Shown in pieces: positions 8,600 to 17,017 of a stretch of 64,000 nt of DNA (positions are counted from its first letter, which is position 1; the number at the start of each line of letters is the position of its first letter). The stretch spans positions 558,001-622,000 of the forward strand of contig NZ_CP044543.1 in the NCBI RefSeq assembly GCF_008932115.1, given 5' to 3'. The translations under genes and the position numbers were made by a program. The notes under the pieces are model-generated. The model was not told the DNA's origin, did not search any database, and saw only the letters and a program-made list of their open reading frames with translations. The stretch comes from Bradyrhizobium betae (GTDB lineage Bacteria > Pseudomonadota > Alphaproteobacteria > Rhizobiales > Xanthobacteraceae).

Positions 8600-9283
8600 T
8601 CAGACGTCCTCGGGATTGTCGACGTAGACGAGCCCCGCTTTCGCCAGCGCCTCGCGCATGCTGTACATGTCGAGACCGAGCTCGCCCGAGGCGAGCCGCT
8701 TGCGCTTGCCGCCCTCGTCGGCGTTTCGCTTCTTCGCCTTCTCGGCGACCTCGGCGGCATAGCGCTTCGGCACCACCACGACGCCATCGTCATCGGCCAC
8801 GACGATGTCACCGGGATCGACGTTGACGCCGGCGCAAACCACGGGGACGTTGACCGAGCCGAGCGTCGCCTTCACCGTACCCTTGGCCGAGACCGCGCGC
8901 GACCACACCGGAAACTTCATCTCGTGCAGCGCTTTGACGTCGCGGCAACCGGCGTCGATGATCAGCCCCTGCACGCCGCGCGCCTGAAGCGAGGTCGCAA
9001 GCAGCTCGCCGAACATGCCGTCGGTGTTGTCGGTGGTGCAGCCGACGACGAGGATATCGCCCTTTTTGCACTGCTCGACGGCAACATGGATCATCCAATT
9101 GTCACCGGGCTGCGCCAGCACGGTGACGGCCGGGCCGGCGATCGACGCACCGGCCCAGACCGGGCGCAGGTACGGCTTCATCAGGCCGATACGGCCGTAG
9201 GCCTCATGCACGGTCGAGACGCCGTACTCCGCCATCCCGGCGGGATCGGCGCGCTTGATGTTGCGAACGACGACGGGCTTCAT
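8600..9283 (-). CDS. ligK: 4-carboxy-4-hydroxy-2-oxoadipate (CHA) aldolase, LigK/GalC type
   Basis: Class II aldolase of the RraA-like fold, 227 residues, cleaving CHA to pyruvate and oxaloacetate, the last step of the protocatechuate 4,5-cleavage and gallate pathways. Seen: [41 protein letters not shown], the hallmark [16 protein letters not shown] followed by LIIDAGCRD (metal-binding Asp and adjacent Arg), and [30 protein letters not shown]. The start overlaps the stop of the upstream galB-like gene by 4 nt, and the decarboxylase-like gene follows after 24 nt. Pairing with galB and ligI homologs makes the call firm. Confidence 0.9.
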   Translation of the reverse strand: MKPVVVRNIKRADPAGMAEYGVSTVHEAYGRIGLMKPYLRPVWAGASIAGPAVTVLAQPGDNWMIHVAVEQCKKGDILVVGCTTDNTDGMFGELLATSLQARGVQGLIIDAGCRDVKALHEMKFPVWSRAVSAKGTVKATLGSVNVPVVCAGVNVDPGDIVVADDDGVVVVPKRYAAEVAEKAKKRNADEGGKRKRLASGELGLDMYSMREALAKAGLVYVDNPEDV

Positions 9284-9993
9284 GCCAACTCCTCCGCGAC
9301 CGTCGGGAACAGGCGCTGATAGGCCTCGCCATAGGTCATGGGCACGCCGGTGTTGCGGCTACCCTGGATGCCGCGGTTGAGCGCGACGCGCTCATAGTAA
9401 CCCCAGAGGTGCTTCTGCGCGGCGAGGATCTGGAACGCCTCGTACTTCTCCTTCCAGACCTCGTCGATCTTGAGCAGCAGGTCCGGCTTGTAGTTGCACT
9501 GCTCGGGCTGGTGTGGCTCGAACAGGAACACCGGCGGCGCCGAGTATTTGTACTGCGCGCCGGGTTTGTGGCCCATCGCCTGCGCCACCACGCGGGTCTC
9601 CTGCGCGAAATGCGCGGCGTTCGGATGGTCGAAATTATAGGGATCTTCCAGCGCATGGGTCAGCACGAAGCTCGGATTGAGCTCGCGGTAGATGTCGACC
9701 ATGCGGTCGAAATGCGCCTCGGTGAGCTTCAGCGGATAGTCGCCGCAATCGAAGAACTCGATCTCGGCACCCAGCAGCTTTGCCGCGCGCTCCGCCTCGT
9801 CCTTGCGGCCGGCCTTGACCGATTCCAGCGTCGCGCCCTTCTCCTTCCAGGCAAACTGGCTCTCGCCGCGCTCGCCAAAGGACATGCAGACGATCTTCAT
9901 GCGATAGCCCTTCTTCGCATGCAGAGCGATGGCGCCGCCGGCGCGCCAGACGAAATCGCCCGGATGGGCGGTGACGACAAGACCTGTTTTCAT
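9280..9993 (-). CDS. galB: 4-oxalomesaconate hydratase, GalB type (PIG-L superfamily)
   Basis: Zinc enzyme of 237 residues in the PIG-L deacetylase fold. The metal motif reads [17 protein letters not shown]; the PIG-L consensus AHPDD has G in place of the first D, as I recall for GalB, which hydrates 4-oxalomesaconate to CHA. Also seen are [34 protein letters not shown] (second zinc motif HPxxxH) and CGDYPL. It overlaps the aldolase gene, the enzyme for the next step. LigJ of sphingomonads does the same reaction with an unrelated fold, so this cluster follows the Pseudomonas putida gallate model at this step. Confidence 0.88.
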   Translation of the reverse strand: MKTGLVVTAHPGDFVWRAGGAIALHAKKGYRMKIVCMSFGERGESQFAWKEKGATLESVKAGRKDEAERAAKLLGAEIEFFDCGDYPLKLTEAHFDRMVDIYRELNPSFVLTHALEDPYNFDHPNAAHFAQETRVVAQAMGHKPGAQYKYSAPPVFLFEPHQPEQCNYKPDLLLKIDEVWKEKYEAFQILAAQKHLWGYYERVALNRGIQGSRNTGVPMTYGEAYQRLFPTVAEELA

Positions 9994-10059
9994 GGGACTG
10001 CTCCCCTCTTTGGTTCGTAACCATCATAGGCTCCCTGCCTCATGCAGAAAGCCAATTCG

Positions 10060-11361
10060 TCAGGCGGCAACGGCGGCGGGCTCCTCGCCGTCGAGCACGC
10101 GCCTCAACCGCTCGCCGTCGAGCGCGCCTTCCCATTTGGCAATCGCGATGGTCGCAACCGCGTTCCCGATCAGATTGGTCGGCGTCAGGCCCTGCGACAT
10201 CAGGCGATGAATGCCGAGCACCAGCGCGACACTCGTCACGGGAATTGTGCCTGTCGCGGACAGTGTTGCCGCCAGCACGACAAAAGCGGCGCCCGCGATC
10301 CCGGCCGCGCCCTTCGAGGTCACGAGCAGGATCAGCAGTAATTCGATCTGCTCGGCGAGGCCAAACGACGTGTTGGTCGCCTGCGCCAGGAACACCGAGG
10401 CAGCGGCGAGATAGAGACAGGTGCCGTCGAGATTGAAGGAATAGCCGGTCGGGATCACCAGCCCGACCACGCTTTTCTCGCAGCCCGCGTTCTCCAGCTT
10501 GGTCAGCATCCGCGGCAGCACGGTCTCCGACGAGGTCGTGGCGATGCAGATCAGCAGCTCCTCCCAGATGTAGCGGATCAGCTTGAGCAGCGAGAAGCCG
10601 CAGAGGCGCGCGACGGGGCCGAGCGCCAAGATGATGAAGATCACGCAGGTTAGATAGAAGCCGCCGAGCAGCTTGCCGAGCGAGGCCAGCGATCCCACGC
10701 CGAACTTGCCGACCGTGAAGGCGATGGCGCCGAACGCGCCGACTGGCGCCGCCCACATGACGAAACCGACGACGGCGAACACCATCTTTGCGGCGATGTC
10801 GACGAGGCTCACCAGCGGTGCGGCGCGCTCGCCGAGCTGCACCAGCGCAAGGCCGCACAGCACGGAGACGAACAGCACCTGGAGGATGTTGCCCTCGGCA
10901 AAGGCGCCGATAAACGTCGCCGGCACGATGTTCATCAGGAACGGCACGAAGCCGATTGCGCTGGTCTGCTTCACGTACGGCTCGATCGCGCTCGTGTTGA
11001 TGCTGGCGGGATCGATGTTCATGCCGACGCCGGGCTTGAGCAGATTGATCGCGATGAGGCCGATGACCAGCGCGATCGTGGTCATGATCTCGAAATAGAC
11101 GATCGCCTTGATGGCCACGCGCCCGACGCGGGCCATGTCCGCCATATGGGCGATGCCGTGGACCACCGTGCAGAAGATGATCGGTGCGATCAGCATCCGG
11201 ATCGCCTTGATGAAGGCGTCGCCGAGCGGCTGCATCTTGGCGCCGGCCTCGGGACTTGCGATCCCAAGCGCGATGCCGGCCGCCATGGCGATGAGCACCT
11301 GGATCCAGAGCTCCTTCCACCAGGCGCGGCCGCGCGGCTTGTCGATCGCCATCGCCGTCAT
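10060..11361 (-). CDS. DctA-type dicarboxylate:cation symporter (DAACS family)
   Basis: 433-residue inner-membrane secondary transporter of the glutamate/C4-dicarboxylate symporter fold. Eight hydrophobic helices plus two re-entrant loops are visible. Key motifs: IAPIIFCTVVHGIA, the serine-rich loop ATTSSETVLPRML (HP1), PTGYSFNLDGTCLYLA (the NMDGT-like motif of TM7 with NLDGT), KGAAGIAGAAFVVLAATL (HP2) and GNAVATIAIAKWEG (TM8 substrate Arg position region). ATG 11361 overlaps the upstream ligI stop by 4 nt. In this operon it may import dicarboxylic or tricarboxylic pathway intermediates rather than succinate; that is inference. It is not called dctA because the genomic partner dctBD is absent. 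Confidence 0.88.
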   Translation of the reverse strand: MTAMAIDKPRGRAWWKELWIQVLIAMAAGIALGIASPEAGAKMQPLGDAFIKAIRMLIAPIIFCTVVHGIAHMADMARVGRVAIKAIVYFEIMTTIALVIGLIAINLLKPGVGMNIDPASINTSAIEPYVKQTSAIGFVPFLMNIVPATFIGAFAEGNILQVLFVSVLCGLALVQLGERAAPLVSLVDIAAKMVFAVVGFVMWAAPVGAFGAIAFTVGKFGVGSLASLGKLLGGFYLTCVIFIILALGPVARLCGFSLLKLIRYIWEELLICIATTSSETVLPRMLTKLENAGCEKSVVGLVIPTGYSFNLDGTCLYLAAASVFLAQATNTSFGLAEQIELLLILLVTSKGAAGIAGAAFVVLAATLSATGTIPVTSVALVLGIHRLMSQGLTPTNLIGNAVATIAIAKWEGALDGERLRRVLDGEEPAAVAA

Positions 11362-12242
11362 CGGCCGAACTCGAACAGGCGCGCGGGATTGTCGACCAGG
11401 ATCTTCTGCTGAAATTCCGGCTCCGGTGCGAACAGCGGGATCAGATCAACGAGGTCGCCGTCATTCGGCATCACCTTGACGTTGGGATGCGGCCAGTCGG
11501 TGCCCCAGATGACGCGGTCGGGCGCGGTCTCGACGATCTTTCGCGCGAACGGCACCGCGTCGGTGAAGGGCGGACCGGCCGAAGACACCCGCTCCGAGCC
11601 GCAGATCTTGACCCAGCATTTCTCGTCACGCTGCATCAGCTCGATCAGTATCCTGAACGGCAATTGATCGAGTCCTTCGGACGATTTCACCCGCCCCATA
11701 TGGTCGATGGTATAGCTGAGCGGCAGCCTCGCCAGCATGTCGGCATAATCAGGCAGGTCGATCGCGTCGAAATGCAGGTCGATGTGCCAGCCGAGCGGCG
11801 CGACCATCGCGATGACGCGATTGAACACGCTCTTGTCGGGGACGCCGCCGAGATGGCGTACAAAATTGAAGCGGCAGCCGCGGAAGCCGCCCTCGTGCAG
11901 CACGCGAAGTCCGCGCTCGGTGATGGTGTCGTCGATATTGGCGACCGCGCGATAGGCACCGCTGCTCTGTGCGATGGCATCGAGCGCCACGGTATTGTCA
12001 GTGCCGTGCACGCTGGCATTGACGATGACCGCACGATCCACCCCGAGCTTGGCGTGCAGCGCCCTGAAATCCTCGAGCGGCGCATCCGGCGGCGTGTAGG
12101 AGCGATCCGGCGCGTAAGGATATTTGACGCCGGGCCCGAAGATATGGCAATGCGCGTCGCAAGAAAGCTTCGGCAATTTGAACTTCGGCGTGCGCGTGTT
12201 CGGATCGGGCGGCGGAATGGTCGGCGTGTACATCATCGTCAT
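11358..12242 (-). CDS. ligI: 2-pyrone-4,6-dicarboxylate hydrolase-like amidohydrolase (cytoplasmic copy)
   Basis: 294-residue LigI-type lactonase of the amidohydrolase superfamily that opens 2-pyrone-4,6-dicarboxylate to 4-oxalomesaconate. Seen: SCDAHCHIFGPGVKYPY (HxH metal/substrate motif near residue 30), VNASVHGTDN, GCRFNFVRHLGG, WHIDLHFDA, YTIDHMGRV, and the catalytic Asp motif VIWGTDWPHPNVK, ending with NPARLFEF. No signal peptide. It lies directly after an exported-looking paralog; start and stop codons share one base at 12242. The two copies are complete proteins, not halves of one broken gene. Confidence 0.85.
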   Translation of the reverse strand: MTMMYTPTIPPPDPNTRTPKFKLPKLSCDAHCHIFGPGVKYPYAPDRSYTPPDAPLEDFRALHAKLGVDRAVIVNASVHGTDNTVALDAIAQSSGAYRAVANIDDTITERGLRVLHEGGFRGCRFNFVRHLGGVPDKSVFNRVIAMVAPLGWHIDLHFDAIDLPDYADMLARLPLSYTIDHMGRVKSSEGLDQLPFRILIELMQRDEKCWVKICGSERVSSAGPPFTDAVPFARKIVETAPDRVIWGTDWPHPNVKVMPNDGDLVDLIPLFAPEPEFQQKILVDNPARLFEFGR

Positions 12243-13225
12243 CAGGTGAACTTGAACAGGCGCGCGGGATTGTCGACCAGCAGTTTTTGCCGGACCTTCT
12301 CATCGGGCGCGTAAAGGGGGATCAAATCGACGATCTCGCCATCATTTGGCATGATCTTGACGTTGGGGTGCGGCCAGTCGGTGCCCCAGATGACGCGATC
12401 GGGTGCGTTGTCGACCAGCGCCTTCGCGAACGGCACAGCATCGTGGAACGGCTTGCCGGAAGCGGATGCACGCTCCAGGCCGGTGATCTTCACCCAGCAC
12501 TTCTCGTCGTTCTTCTGCAGGTTGAGCAAGGCGGTGAAGCCGGGATCGTCCAGCCCCTTCCCCGCCTGAACCGTCCCCATGTGATCGATCACGTAAGGCG
12601 TCGGCAGCGCGGTGAGGATTGGTGCGAATTCGGCGATCGTGCCCGGTTCGAAATAGACGTCGATATGCCAGCCGAGTTCGGCGACGCGATGCACGATGCG
12701 CTGGAATTTGGTCATGTCGCCGACGCCGCCGAGGCGCTTGAGGAAGGCGAAGCGGCAGCCGCAGATGCCGGCCTTGTCGAGCGCCGCCAGCTCTTTCTCG
12801 GTCATCTCATCATTGACGTTGGCGACGCCCTTGTAGGCGCCCTCGCTCTGGGCAATGGCATCGGTGACGACGCGGTTGTCGGTGCCGTGCACGGTGGCAT
12901 TGACGATCACGCAGCGCTCGACGCCGATCTTCTCATGCAGGCTGCGGAATGCCTCCAGCGGCGCATCGGCCGTGTTGTAGGGCCGCTTGTCCGAGAACGG
13001 ATAGCGGGACGCCGGTCCGAAAATGTGGGTATGGCTATCGCAGGATTTCGGCGGGAGCTTGAAGGACGGCAGCTTCGGATCGGGATCAGGCGGCGCGATC
13101 GTCGGGATAGCCTTGAGTTCTGCCTTGAGTTCGACCTTGGGTTCGGCTCCCTGCGCGCAGGCTTCGCCCGTGAGCGCCGCGCCGGCCAATCCGGTCAAGA
13201 GATGCAAGCACTCCCGCCTGTTCAT
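12242..13225 (-). CDS. LigI-like amidohydrolase with an N-terminal export signal
   Basis: 327-residue paralog of the preceding ligI gene with about 33 extra N-terminal residues. The N-terminus MNRRECLHLLTGLAGAALTG followed by EACAQG has a twin-arginine-like RR pair, a hydrophobic stretch and a likely ACA-Q signal peptidase site, then a Lys/Glu-rich linker (VELKAELKAIP). The catalytic domain keeps SCDSHTHIFGP, NATVHGTDN, WHIDVYFEPG, YVIDHMGTV and VIWGTDWPHPNVK. If exported it would hydrolyse a lactone or pyrone dicarboxylate in the periplasm, with the product entering by the DctA-type symporter encoded two genes downstream. First enzyme gene after the TetR gene (74-nt gap). Confidence 0.82.
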   Translation of the reverse strand: MNRRECLHLLTGLAGAALTGEACAQGAEPKVELKAELKAIPTIAPPDPDPKLPSFKLPPKSCDSHTHIFGPASRYPFSDKRPYNTADAPLEAFRSLHEKIGVERCVIVNATVHGTDNRVVTDAIAQSEGAYKGVANVNDEMTEKELAALDKAGICGCRFAFLKRLGGVGDMTKFQRIVHRVAELGWHIDVYFEPGTIAEFAPILTALPTPYVIDHMGTVQAGKGLDDPGFTALLNLQKNDEKCWVKITGLERASASGKPFHDAVPFAKALVDNAPDRVIWGTDWPHPNVKIMPNDGEIVDLIPLYAPDEKVRQKLLVDNPARLFKFT

Positions 13226-13299
13226 TTCCCAAACACCCCGTCACACGGTCCACCTGCAAACGGAAGCGAGCGACCGCATCTCCGCTCGGGCGGTTTCTT

Positions 13300-14010
13300 T
13301 CAAGTCTTGCTGCTGACGACCGGCCGCCGCCGCGCCGGAGCGGCCTGATCCAGCGCCGGCGCCTGGAATGCGGCAACGGTCGCCTGCACCAATTGCTCGA
13401 TGGCGCTCGCGGCATCGCTGCCGTCGGCCTCGCCGCGCGACAGGCGCGAGACGCGGTCCGGCGTCACCAGCGAATAATACAGTGCGCCGAGCAGGAAGTG
13501 ACTGCGCCAGACGATGTCGGTGCGTGGAATGTGCGGGAGACTATCATGCACCGCATCGATGAAGGCGTGACTGGTGTCGTCAAAGGTCTGCGCGATGATT
13601 TTTCGCGCGACTTCGTTGCCTTCGGCCGACATCACGGCGCGTAGCCGCGTGAAGCGGGCACCGCCGCCGGCAAGATCGCTGCCCGAGGTGAAGGCCGGCA
13701 CCACATAGGCCCGCACGATCGCCTCCAGCCGGTCCTGGAGATCGCGCACGCGCCTGGCGGCGGCGAGCAGCTCGGAACGGCGCAGGTTCATCGGCCCGCA
13801 ATGACGCCGGTAGATCTCCAGCAGCAGGCCGTCCTTGGTCTTGAAATGATAGGTGACGCTGCCCGGATTGGCGCCGGCGGCCTGCGCGATGTCGCGCACC
13901 GAAACGGCATTGAAGCCGTTGATGGCGAACAGCTCCTCGGCCGCGGCGAGGATCGCCTCGCGCATGTTCGGCTTGCGGGCCGTTTCCTTGCTGGTGGGCT
14001 TGCGTGCCAT
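13300..14010 (-). CDS. TetR family transcriptional regulator
   Basis: 236-residue DNA-binding regulator. The helix-turn-helix spans about residues 16-60: REAILAAAEELFAINGF, VSVRDIAQAAGANPGSVTYHFKTKDGLL. The C-terminal ligand domain fits the group with a FLLGALYYSL helix. ATG 14010 is used because the twin repeat-operator lies only 4 nt upstream (14015-14032); the much longer open frame upstream crosses that operator. It heads the minus-strand operon that runs to 6789, and probably controls it together with itself and the divergent binding-protein gene. The inducer is presumably an aromatic acid or pathway intermediate. The protein ends in a Arg/Pro-rich tail (ARRRPVVSSKT). Confidence 0.88.
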   Translation of the reverse strand: MARKPTSKETARKPNMREAILAAAEELFAINGFNAVSVRDIAQAAGANPGSVTYHFKTKDGLLLEIYRRHCGPMNLRRSELLAAARRVRDLQDRLEAIVRAYVVPAFTSGSDLAGGGARFTRLRAVMSAEGNEVARKIIAQTFDDTSHAFIDAVHDSLPHIPRTDIVWRSHFLLGALYYSLVTPDRVSRLSRGEADGSDAASAIEQLVQATVAAFQAPALDQAAPARRRPVVSSKT

Positions 14011-14014
14011 GTGA

Positions 14015-14032
14015 TTTGTACTATCGTACAAA
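14015..14032. promoter_or_regulatory. Palindromic operator TTTGTAC-N4-GTACAAA in front of the TetR gene
   Basis: Perfect 7-bp arms (14015-14021 and 14026-14032) around TATC. A minus-strand -35-like TTGACG lies at 14044-14049 and a -10-like TACGAT at 14023-14028 inside the palindrome (15-nt spacer), so bound repressor would cover the -10. The same arms and the same 12-nt distance to TTGACG recur at 36893-36930. Autoregulation by the adjacent TetR protein is the simplest reading. Confidence 0.7.
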
Positions 14033-14127
14033 AGATCAGTTCTCGTCAACAAGAACCATGGGCCGCGTCCGGACGACCCGAAAAGACCGACGGCAGGGAT
14101 GCGAACGCCCGCAAGGAGTGCTGGACT

Positions 14128-15108
14128 ATGCTGGGTTTGAACAAGACGATCGGCCGCTTGATGCTGGGTGCCGGCCTGTTGCTGGCGGGCAGCGCCGCGC
14201 AGGCCGCTGATAATTATCCAAGCAAGCCGGTTCATATCCTCGTGCCCTACGCCGCCGGCGGCGCCGTCGACGTGCTCGCGCGCACGCTCGGCCAGGCATT
14301 GGCGAAGACCTGGGGCCAGCAGCCGGTGGTCGATAACCGGCCCGGCGCGGGCGGCATCGTCGCCTCGCAGGCGCTGGCGCAGGCGGCGCCCGATGGCTAC
14401 ACGCTGATCCTGGTCGCGAGCGGCCATCCGCTCAACCAGTTCATCTATCCGAGCGTGCCCTACGACACCTTCAAGGATTTCACCGCGATCAGCGAAGTCG
14501 CCTCCTCGCCGCTCGCGATCGTCGTTGCCAAGGACAGCCCGTACAAGACACTCGGCGATCTCCTCGCCGCCGCGAAGAAGGACCCGGACAAGCTCTCCTA
14601 CGGCATGTCCGGCAACGGCACCTCGGCGCATCTCGCCGGCGAGCTGCTCAAATACATGTCAGGCACCAAAATCGTCGCGATCCCCTACAAGGGCGGCGCG
14701 CCTGCGCTGACGGCGGTGATCGCCGGCGAGATCCCGCTCAGCATCAATCCGCTTGCGGAGGCGATCGGCCAGCTCGAAGGCGGACCAGTGCGTGCGCTCG
14801 CAGTGACCTCGGCCGAGCGCTCCAAGGCGCTGCCGAACGTTCCGACCATCGCAGAGTCGGGTGTACCTGGCTATGACGTCTCGGTCTGGTGGGGCGTCCT
14901 TGGCCCGGCCAAGATGCCGCCGGAGATCGTGGCGAAGGTCGAGACAGATTTGAAGGCGGCGTTGCAGGACCCGAACGTGCTGTCGACCCTCGGCAAGATC
15001 GGCGCAGCTCCGGTCGGCTCCTCCGCCAAGGATTTCGACGCCTATATGCGTGCCGAGGCGACCAAATGGGAGCCGGTGCTGAAGGCCGCCGATATCCGCG
15101 CGCAGTGA
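14128..15108 (+). CDS. Tripartite tricarboxylate transporter (TctC/Bug) family substrate-binding protein
   Basis: 326-residue periplasmic binding protein. Signal peptide residues 1-25 ending SAAQA-AD; then the family opening YPSKPVHILVPYAAGGAVDVLAR, QQPVVDNRPGAGGIVASQALAQA, DGYTLILV, and SYGMSGNGTSAHLAGELL, IPYKGGAPALTAVIAGEI, VPTIAESGVPGYDVSVWWG, all Bug-family signatures. AAGGAG (14113-14118) is 9 nt before ATG 14128. No TctAB membrane genes are nearby, which is usual for Bug proteins. It shares the operator region with the divergent TetR-led operon, so a carboxylated aromatic or pathway acid is a plausible ligand. Confidence 0.9.
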   Translation: MLGLNKTIGRLMLGAGLLLAGSAAQAADNYPSKPVHILVPYAAGGAVDVLARTLGQALAKTWGQQPVVDNRPGAGGIVASQALAQAAPDGYTLILVASGHPLNQFIYPSVPYDTFKDFTAISEVASSPLAIVVAKDSPYKTLGDLLAAAKKDPDKLSYGMSGNGTSAHLAGELLKYMSGTKIVAIPYKGGAPALTAVIAGEIPLSINPLAEAIGQLEGGPVRALAVTSAERSKALPNVPTIAESGVPGYDVSVWWGVLGPAKMPPEIVAKVETDLKAALQDPNVLSTLGKIGAAPVGSSAKDFDAYMRAEATKWEPVLKAADIRAQ

Positions 15109-15118
15109 GGCTCTGGAC

Positions 15119-15919
15119 ATGAGAACCTCTTCCGGACCCCTTGCGCGTGCCGCGCTGCTCGCGGCCGCCATCACCGGCCTGCTCGGCGCGCCCGTTCGCG
15201 CCGACGGCGAAGCCAAGCTCCTGGCGCCGGGCGGCGCGTTGCGTGTCGGCATCTATCCAGGCAGCCCGACCTCGATGGTGACGGATGCGGCCGGCAAGCC
15301 GCATGGTCTTGCCTACGATCTCGGCGGCGAACTGGCAAAACGGCTCGGCGTCGGCGTCGACTATGTCAGGTTTCAGCGCGTCGCCGACATCGTCACCGCG
15401 ATCCGCGACGGCCAGGTCGACTTCACCGTGACCAATGCGACGCCGGCCCGCGCCAACGACGTCAGCTTCAGCCGGCCGGTGCTGGCGATCGAGCTCGGCT
15501 ACCTCGTTCCCGCGAACTCGCCGATCGGCAACATCGAGGATATCGACAAGCCAGGCGTGAAGATCGGCGTCACCAAGGGCTCGACCTCCGAGCGCACGCT
15601 GCCGGCCAAATTCAAGAACGCGACGATCGTTCCGGCCGAAAGCGTCAAGGTCGCCATCGGCATGTTCGGCCGCGGCGAGATCGACCTTTATGCCACCAAC
15701 AAGCCGACGCTGTTCGAGATGTCCGACCAGATGCAGGGCGCAAAAATCCTCGACGGCAATTGGGGCGCCGAGCATATGGCCATCGCGATCCCCAAGGGGC
15801 GCGAGGACGCCCTGCCCCTGCTCAACCGCTTCGTGGCCGAAGAGCAGTCGTCCGGCGCGCTGGATACGATCCAGCAGCAGGCGGGCCTCCGCGGCGCCAC
15901 CAAGGCGACGCGCGACTAA
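15119..15919 (+). CDS. Family 3 extracellular solute-binding protein
   Basis: 266-residue periplasmic protein of the amino-acid-type (SBP_bac_3) fold. Signal peptide about residues 1-28 (ALLAAAITGLLGAPVRADG). Seen: GALRVGIYPGSPTSMV, GLAYDLGGELAKRLGVGVDYVRF, IRDGQVDFTVTNATPARANDVSFSRPVL and VKIGVTKGSTSERTL, matching lobe I, hinge and lobe II. It begins 10 nt after the Bug gene, so both are one operon. No permease or ATPase is encoded beside it; it may work with a distant transporter or as a sensor. The ligand is unknown. Confidence 0.87.
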   Translation: MRTSSGPLARAALLAAAITGLLGAPVRADGEAKLLAPGGALRVGIYPGSPTSMVTDAAGKPHGLAYDLGGELAKRLGVGVDYVRFQRVADIVTAIRDGQVDFTVTNATPARANDVSFSRPVLAIELGYLVPANSPIGNIEDIDKPGVKIGVTKGSTSERTLPAKFKNATIVPAESVKVAIGMFGRGEIDLYATNKPTLFEMSDQMQGAKILDGNWGAEHMAIAIPKGREDALPLLNRFVAEEQSSGALDTIQQQAGLRGATKATRD

Positions 15920-16078
15920 TCGTGACGCTCGAACCTGCGAACGACTAGCATTCGCTGACATTGCTGCGCCGGACACTGATTCCGTTTGCTGCAAATCAAC
16001 GCAACAACATGGATAAAGCGTCATTTGTCTTCGGCGCCGCACTGAGCGACCAAAGCTGCGGATTGCAGGAGACCGGGA

Positions 16079-17002
16079 ATGAACAAGCATTTGTTGTTGA
16101 CACTCCATCGCTGGATCACGCTGGTCTTTGCGCTCCCCCTGCTCGCGATCATCGCGACCGGCCTCATCCTGTCCTTTGAGCCCCTGGCGCAAATCAGCGC
16201 CGTTGGCGGCCCGCCGATCGCCTCCACCCGCATCGTCGACCTGGTGAAACGATATGATCCGGATGGCAAGGCGCGCGGGCTTTCGATCAATGCCGCCGCG
16301 CAGCGGATGACGTTGCAAGGCGCGGGAGCGCCGGCGATCGATCTCGCCACCGGCGAATCCGCGGCCACCGGCTCCGGCCTCTCCGATCTCTTCGTGTGGG
16401 CGCGCGGCACGCATGAGCGGCTGCTCGGCCAGGCGTGGCTGGTCACGAGTTCCACCGTCGCCATGGTCATCTTGATGCTGCTTGGCGTCCTCATGGGACT
16501 GCCGCATCTGCGCAACACGCTGTCCGGATGGCACAAGGGGACCGCCTGGTTCGCATTGCCGCTGATCCTCTTGAGCCCGCTCACCGGCCTCTGCCTGGCG
16601 TTCGGCCTGACGTTTCAGAGCGCGTCCGCTCCTGCCGGCGGCGGCCGTTCGTTGCCGCTGCCCGAGGCGGTTGGCATGGTCGCGGCCTCCCATGATTTGT
16701 CGCACGTGATATCGATCGGCGTGCGCGGCGGACGCATGATGGCGCGAGTCTACGAAGGCGGAGAGCTGCGCGCCTATGCCGTCAGTTCGTCAGGCGTCAC
16801 GCCGCTGCCGCGCAACTGGCCGCGCCTGATTCACGAAGGAAACTGGTCGGCCTTGATCGCCTCGCCCCTCAATGTCGTGACGTCGATCGCGCTGCTCACA
16901 CTGCTCTCGACCGGCCTGCTGATCTGGGCGCGGCGAAAACTTCGCAAGCGGCGACCGCGTACAGACGGGCGGACGGACACCGCCGTCGCGAAGGCCGCCT
17001 GA
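16079..17002 (+). CDS. PepSY-associated transmembrane protein
   Basis: 307-residue inner-membrane protein. Helices at about residues 10-33 (TLHRWITLVFALPLLAIIATG), 121-141, 153-178 and 264-284 enclose two periplasmic segments. The opening HLLLTLHRWITL and the WHKGTAWFALPLILLSPLTG segment match PepSY_TM proteins, which are often linked to ferric-siderophore reduction in the periplasm. A basic tail (RRKLRKRRPRTD) lies in the cytoplasm. CAGGAG lies about 11 nt before ATG 16079. Not in an operon with its neighbours. The iron role is a family association, not shown by this sequence. Confidence 0.75.
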   Translation: MNKHLLLTLHRWITLVFALPLLAIIATGLILSFEPLAQISAVGGPPIASTRIVDLVKRYDPDGKARGLSINAAAQRMTLQGAGAPAIDLATGESAATGSGLSDLFVWARGTHERLLGQAWLVTSSTVAMVILMLLGVLMGLPHLRNTLSGWHKGTAWFALPLILLSPLTGLCLAFGLTFQSASAPAGGGRSLPLPEAVGMVAASHDLSHVISIGVRGGRMMARVYEGGELRAYAVSSSGVTPLPRNWPRLIHEGNWSALIASPLNVVTSIALLTLLSTGLLIWARRKLRKRRPRTDGRTDTAVAKAA

Positions 17003-17017
17003 CCGCATCCATTAATT

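Noticed and set aside
11358..13225. Two adjacent LigI-like frames as one gene split by a frameshift
   Set aside because: Each has its own full set of motifs from HxH to the GTDWPHPN Asp and a normal length, so they are paralogs.
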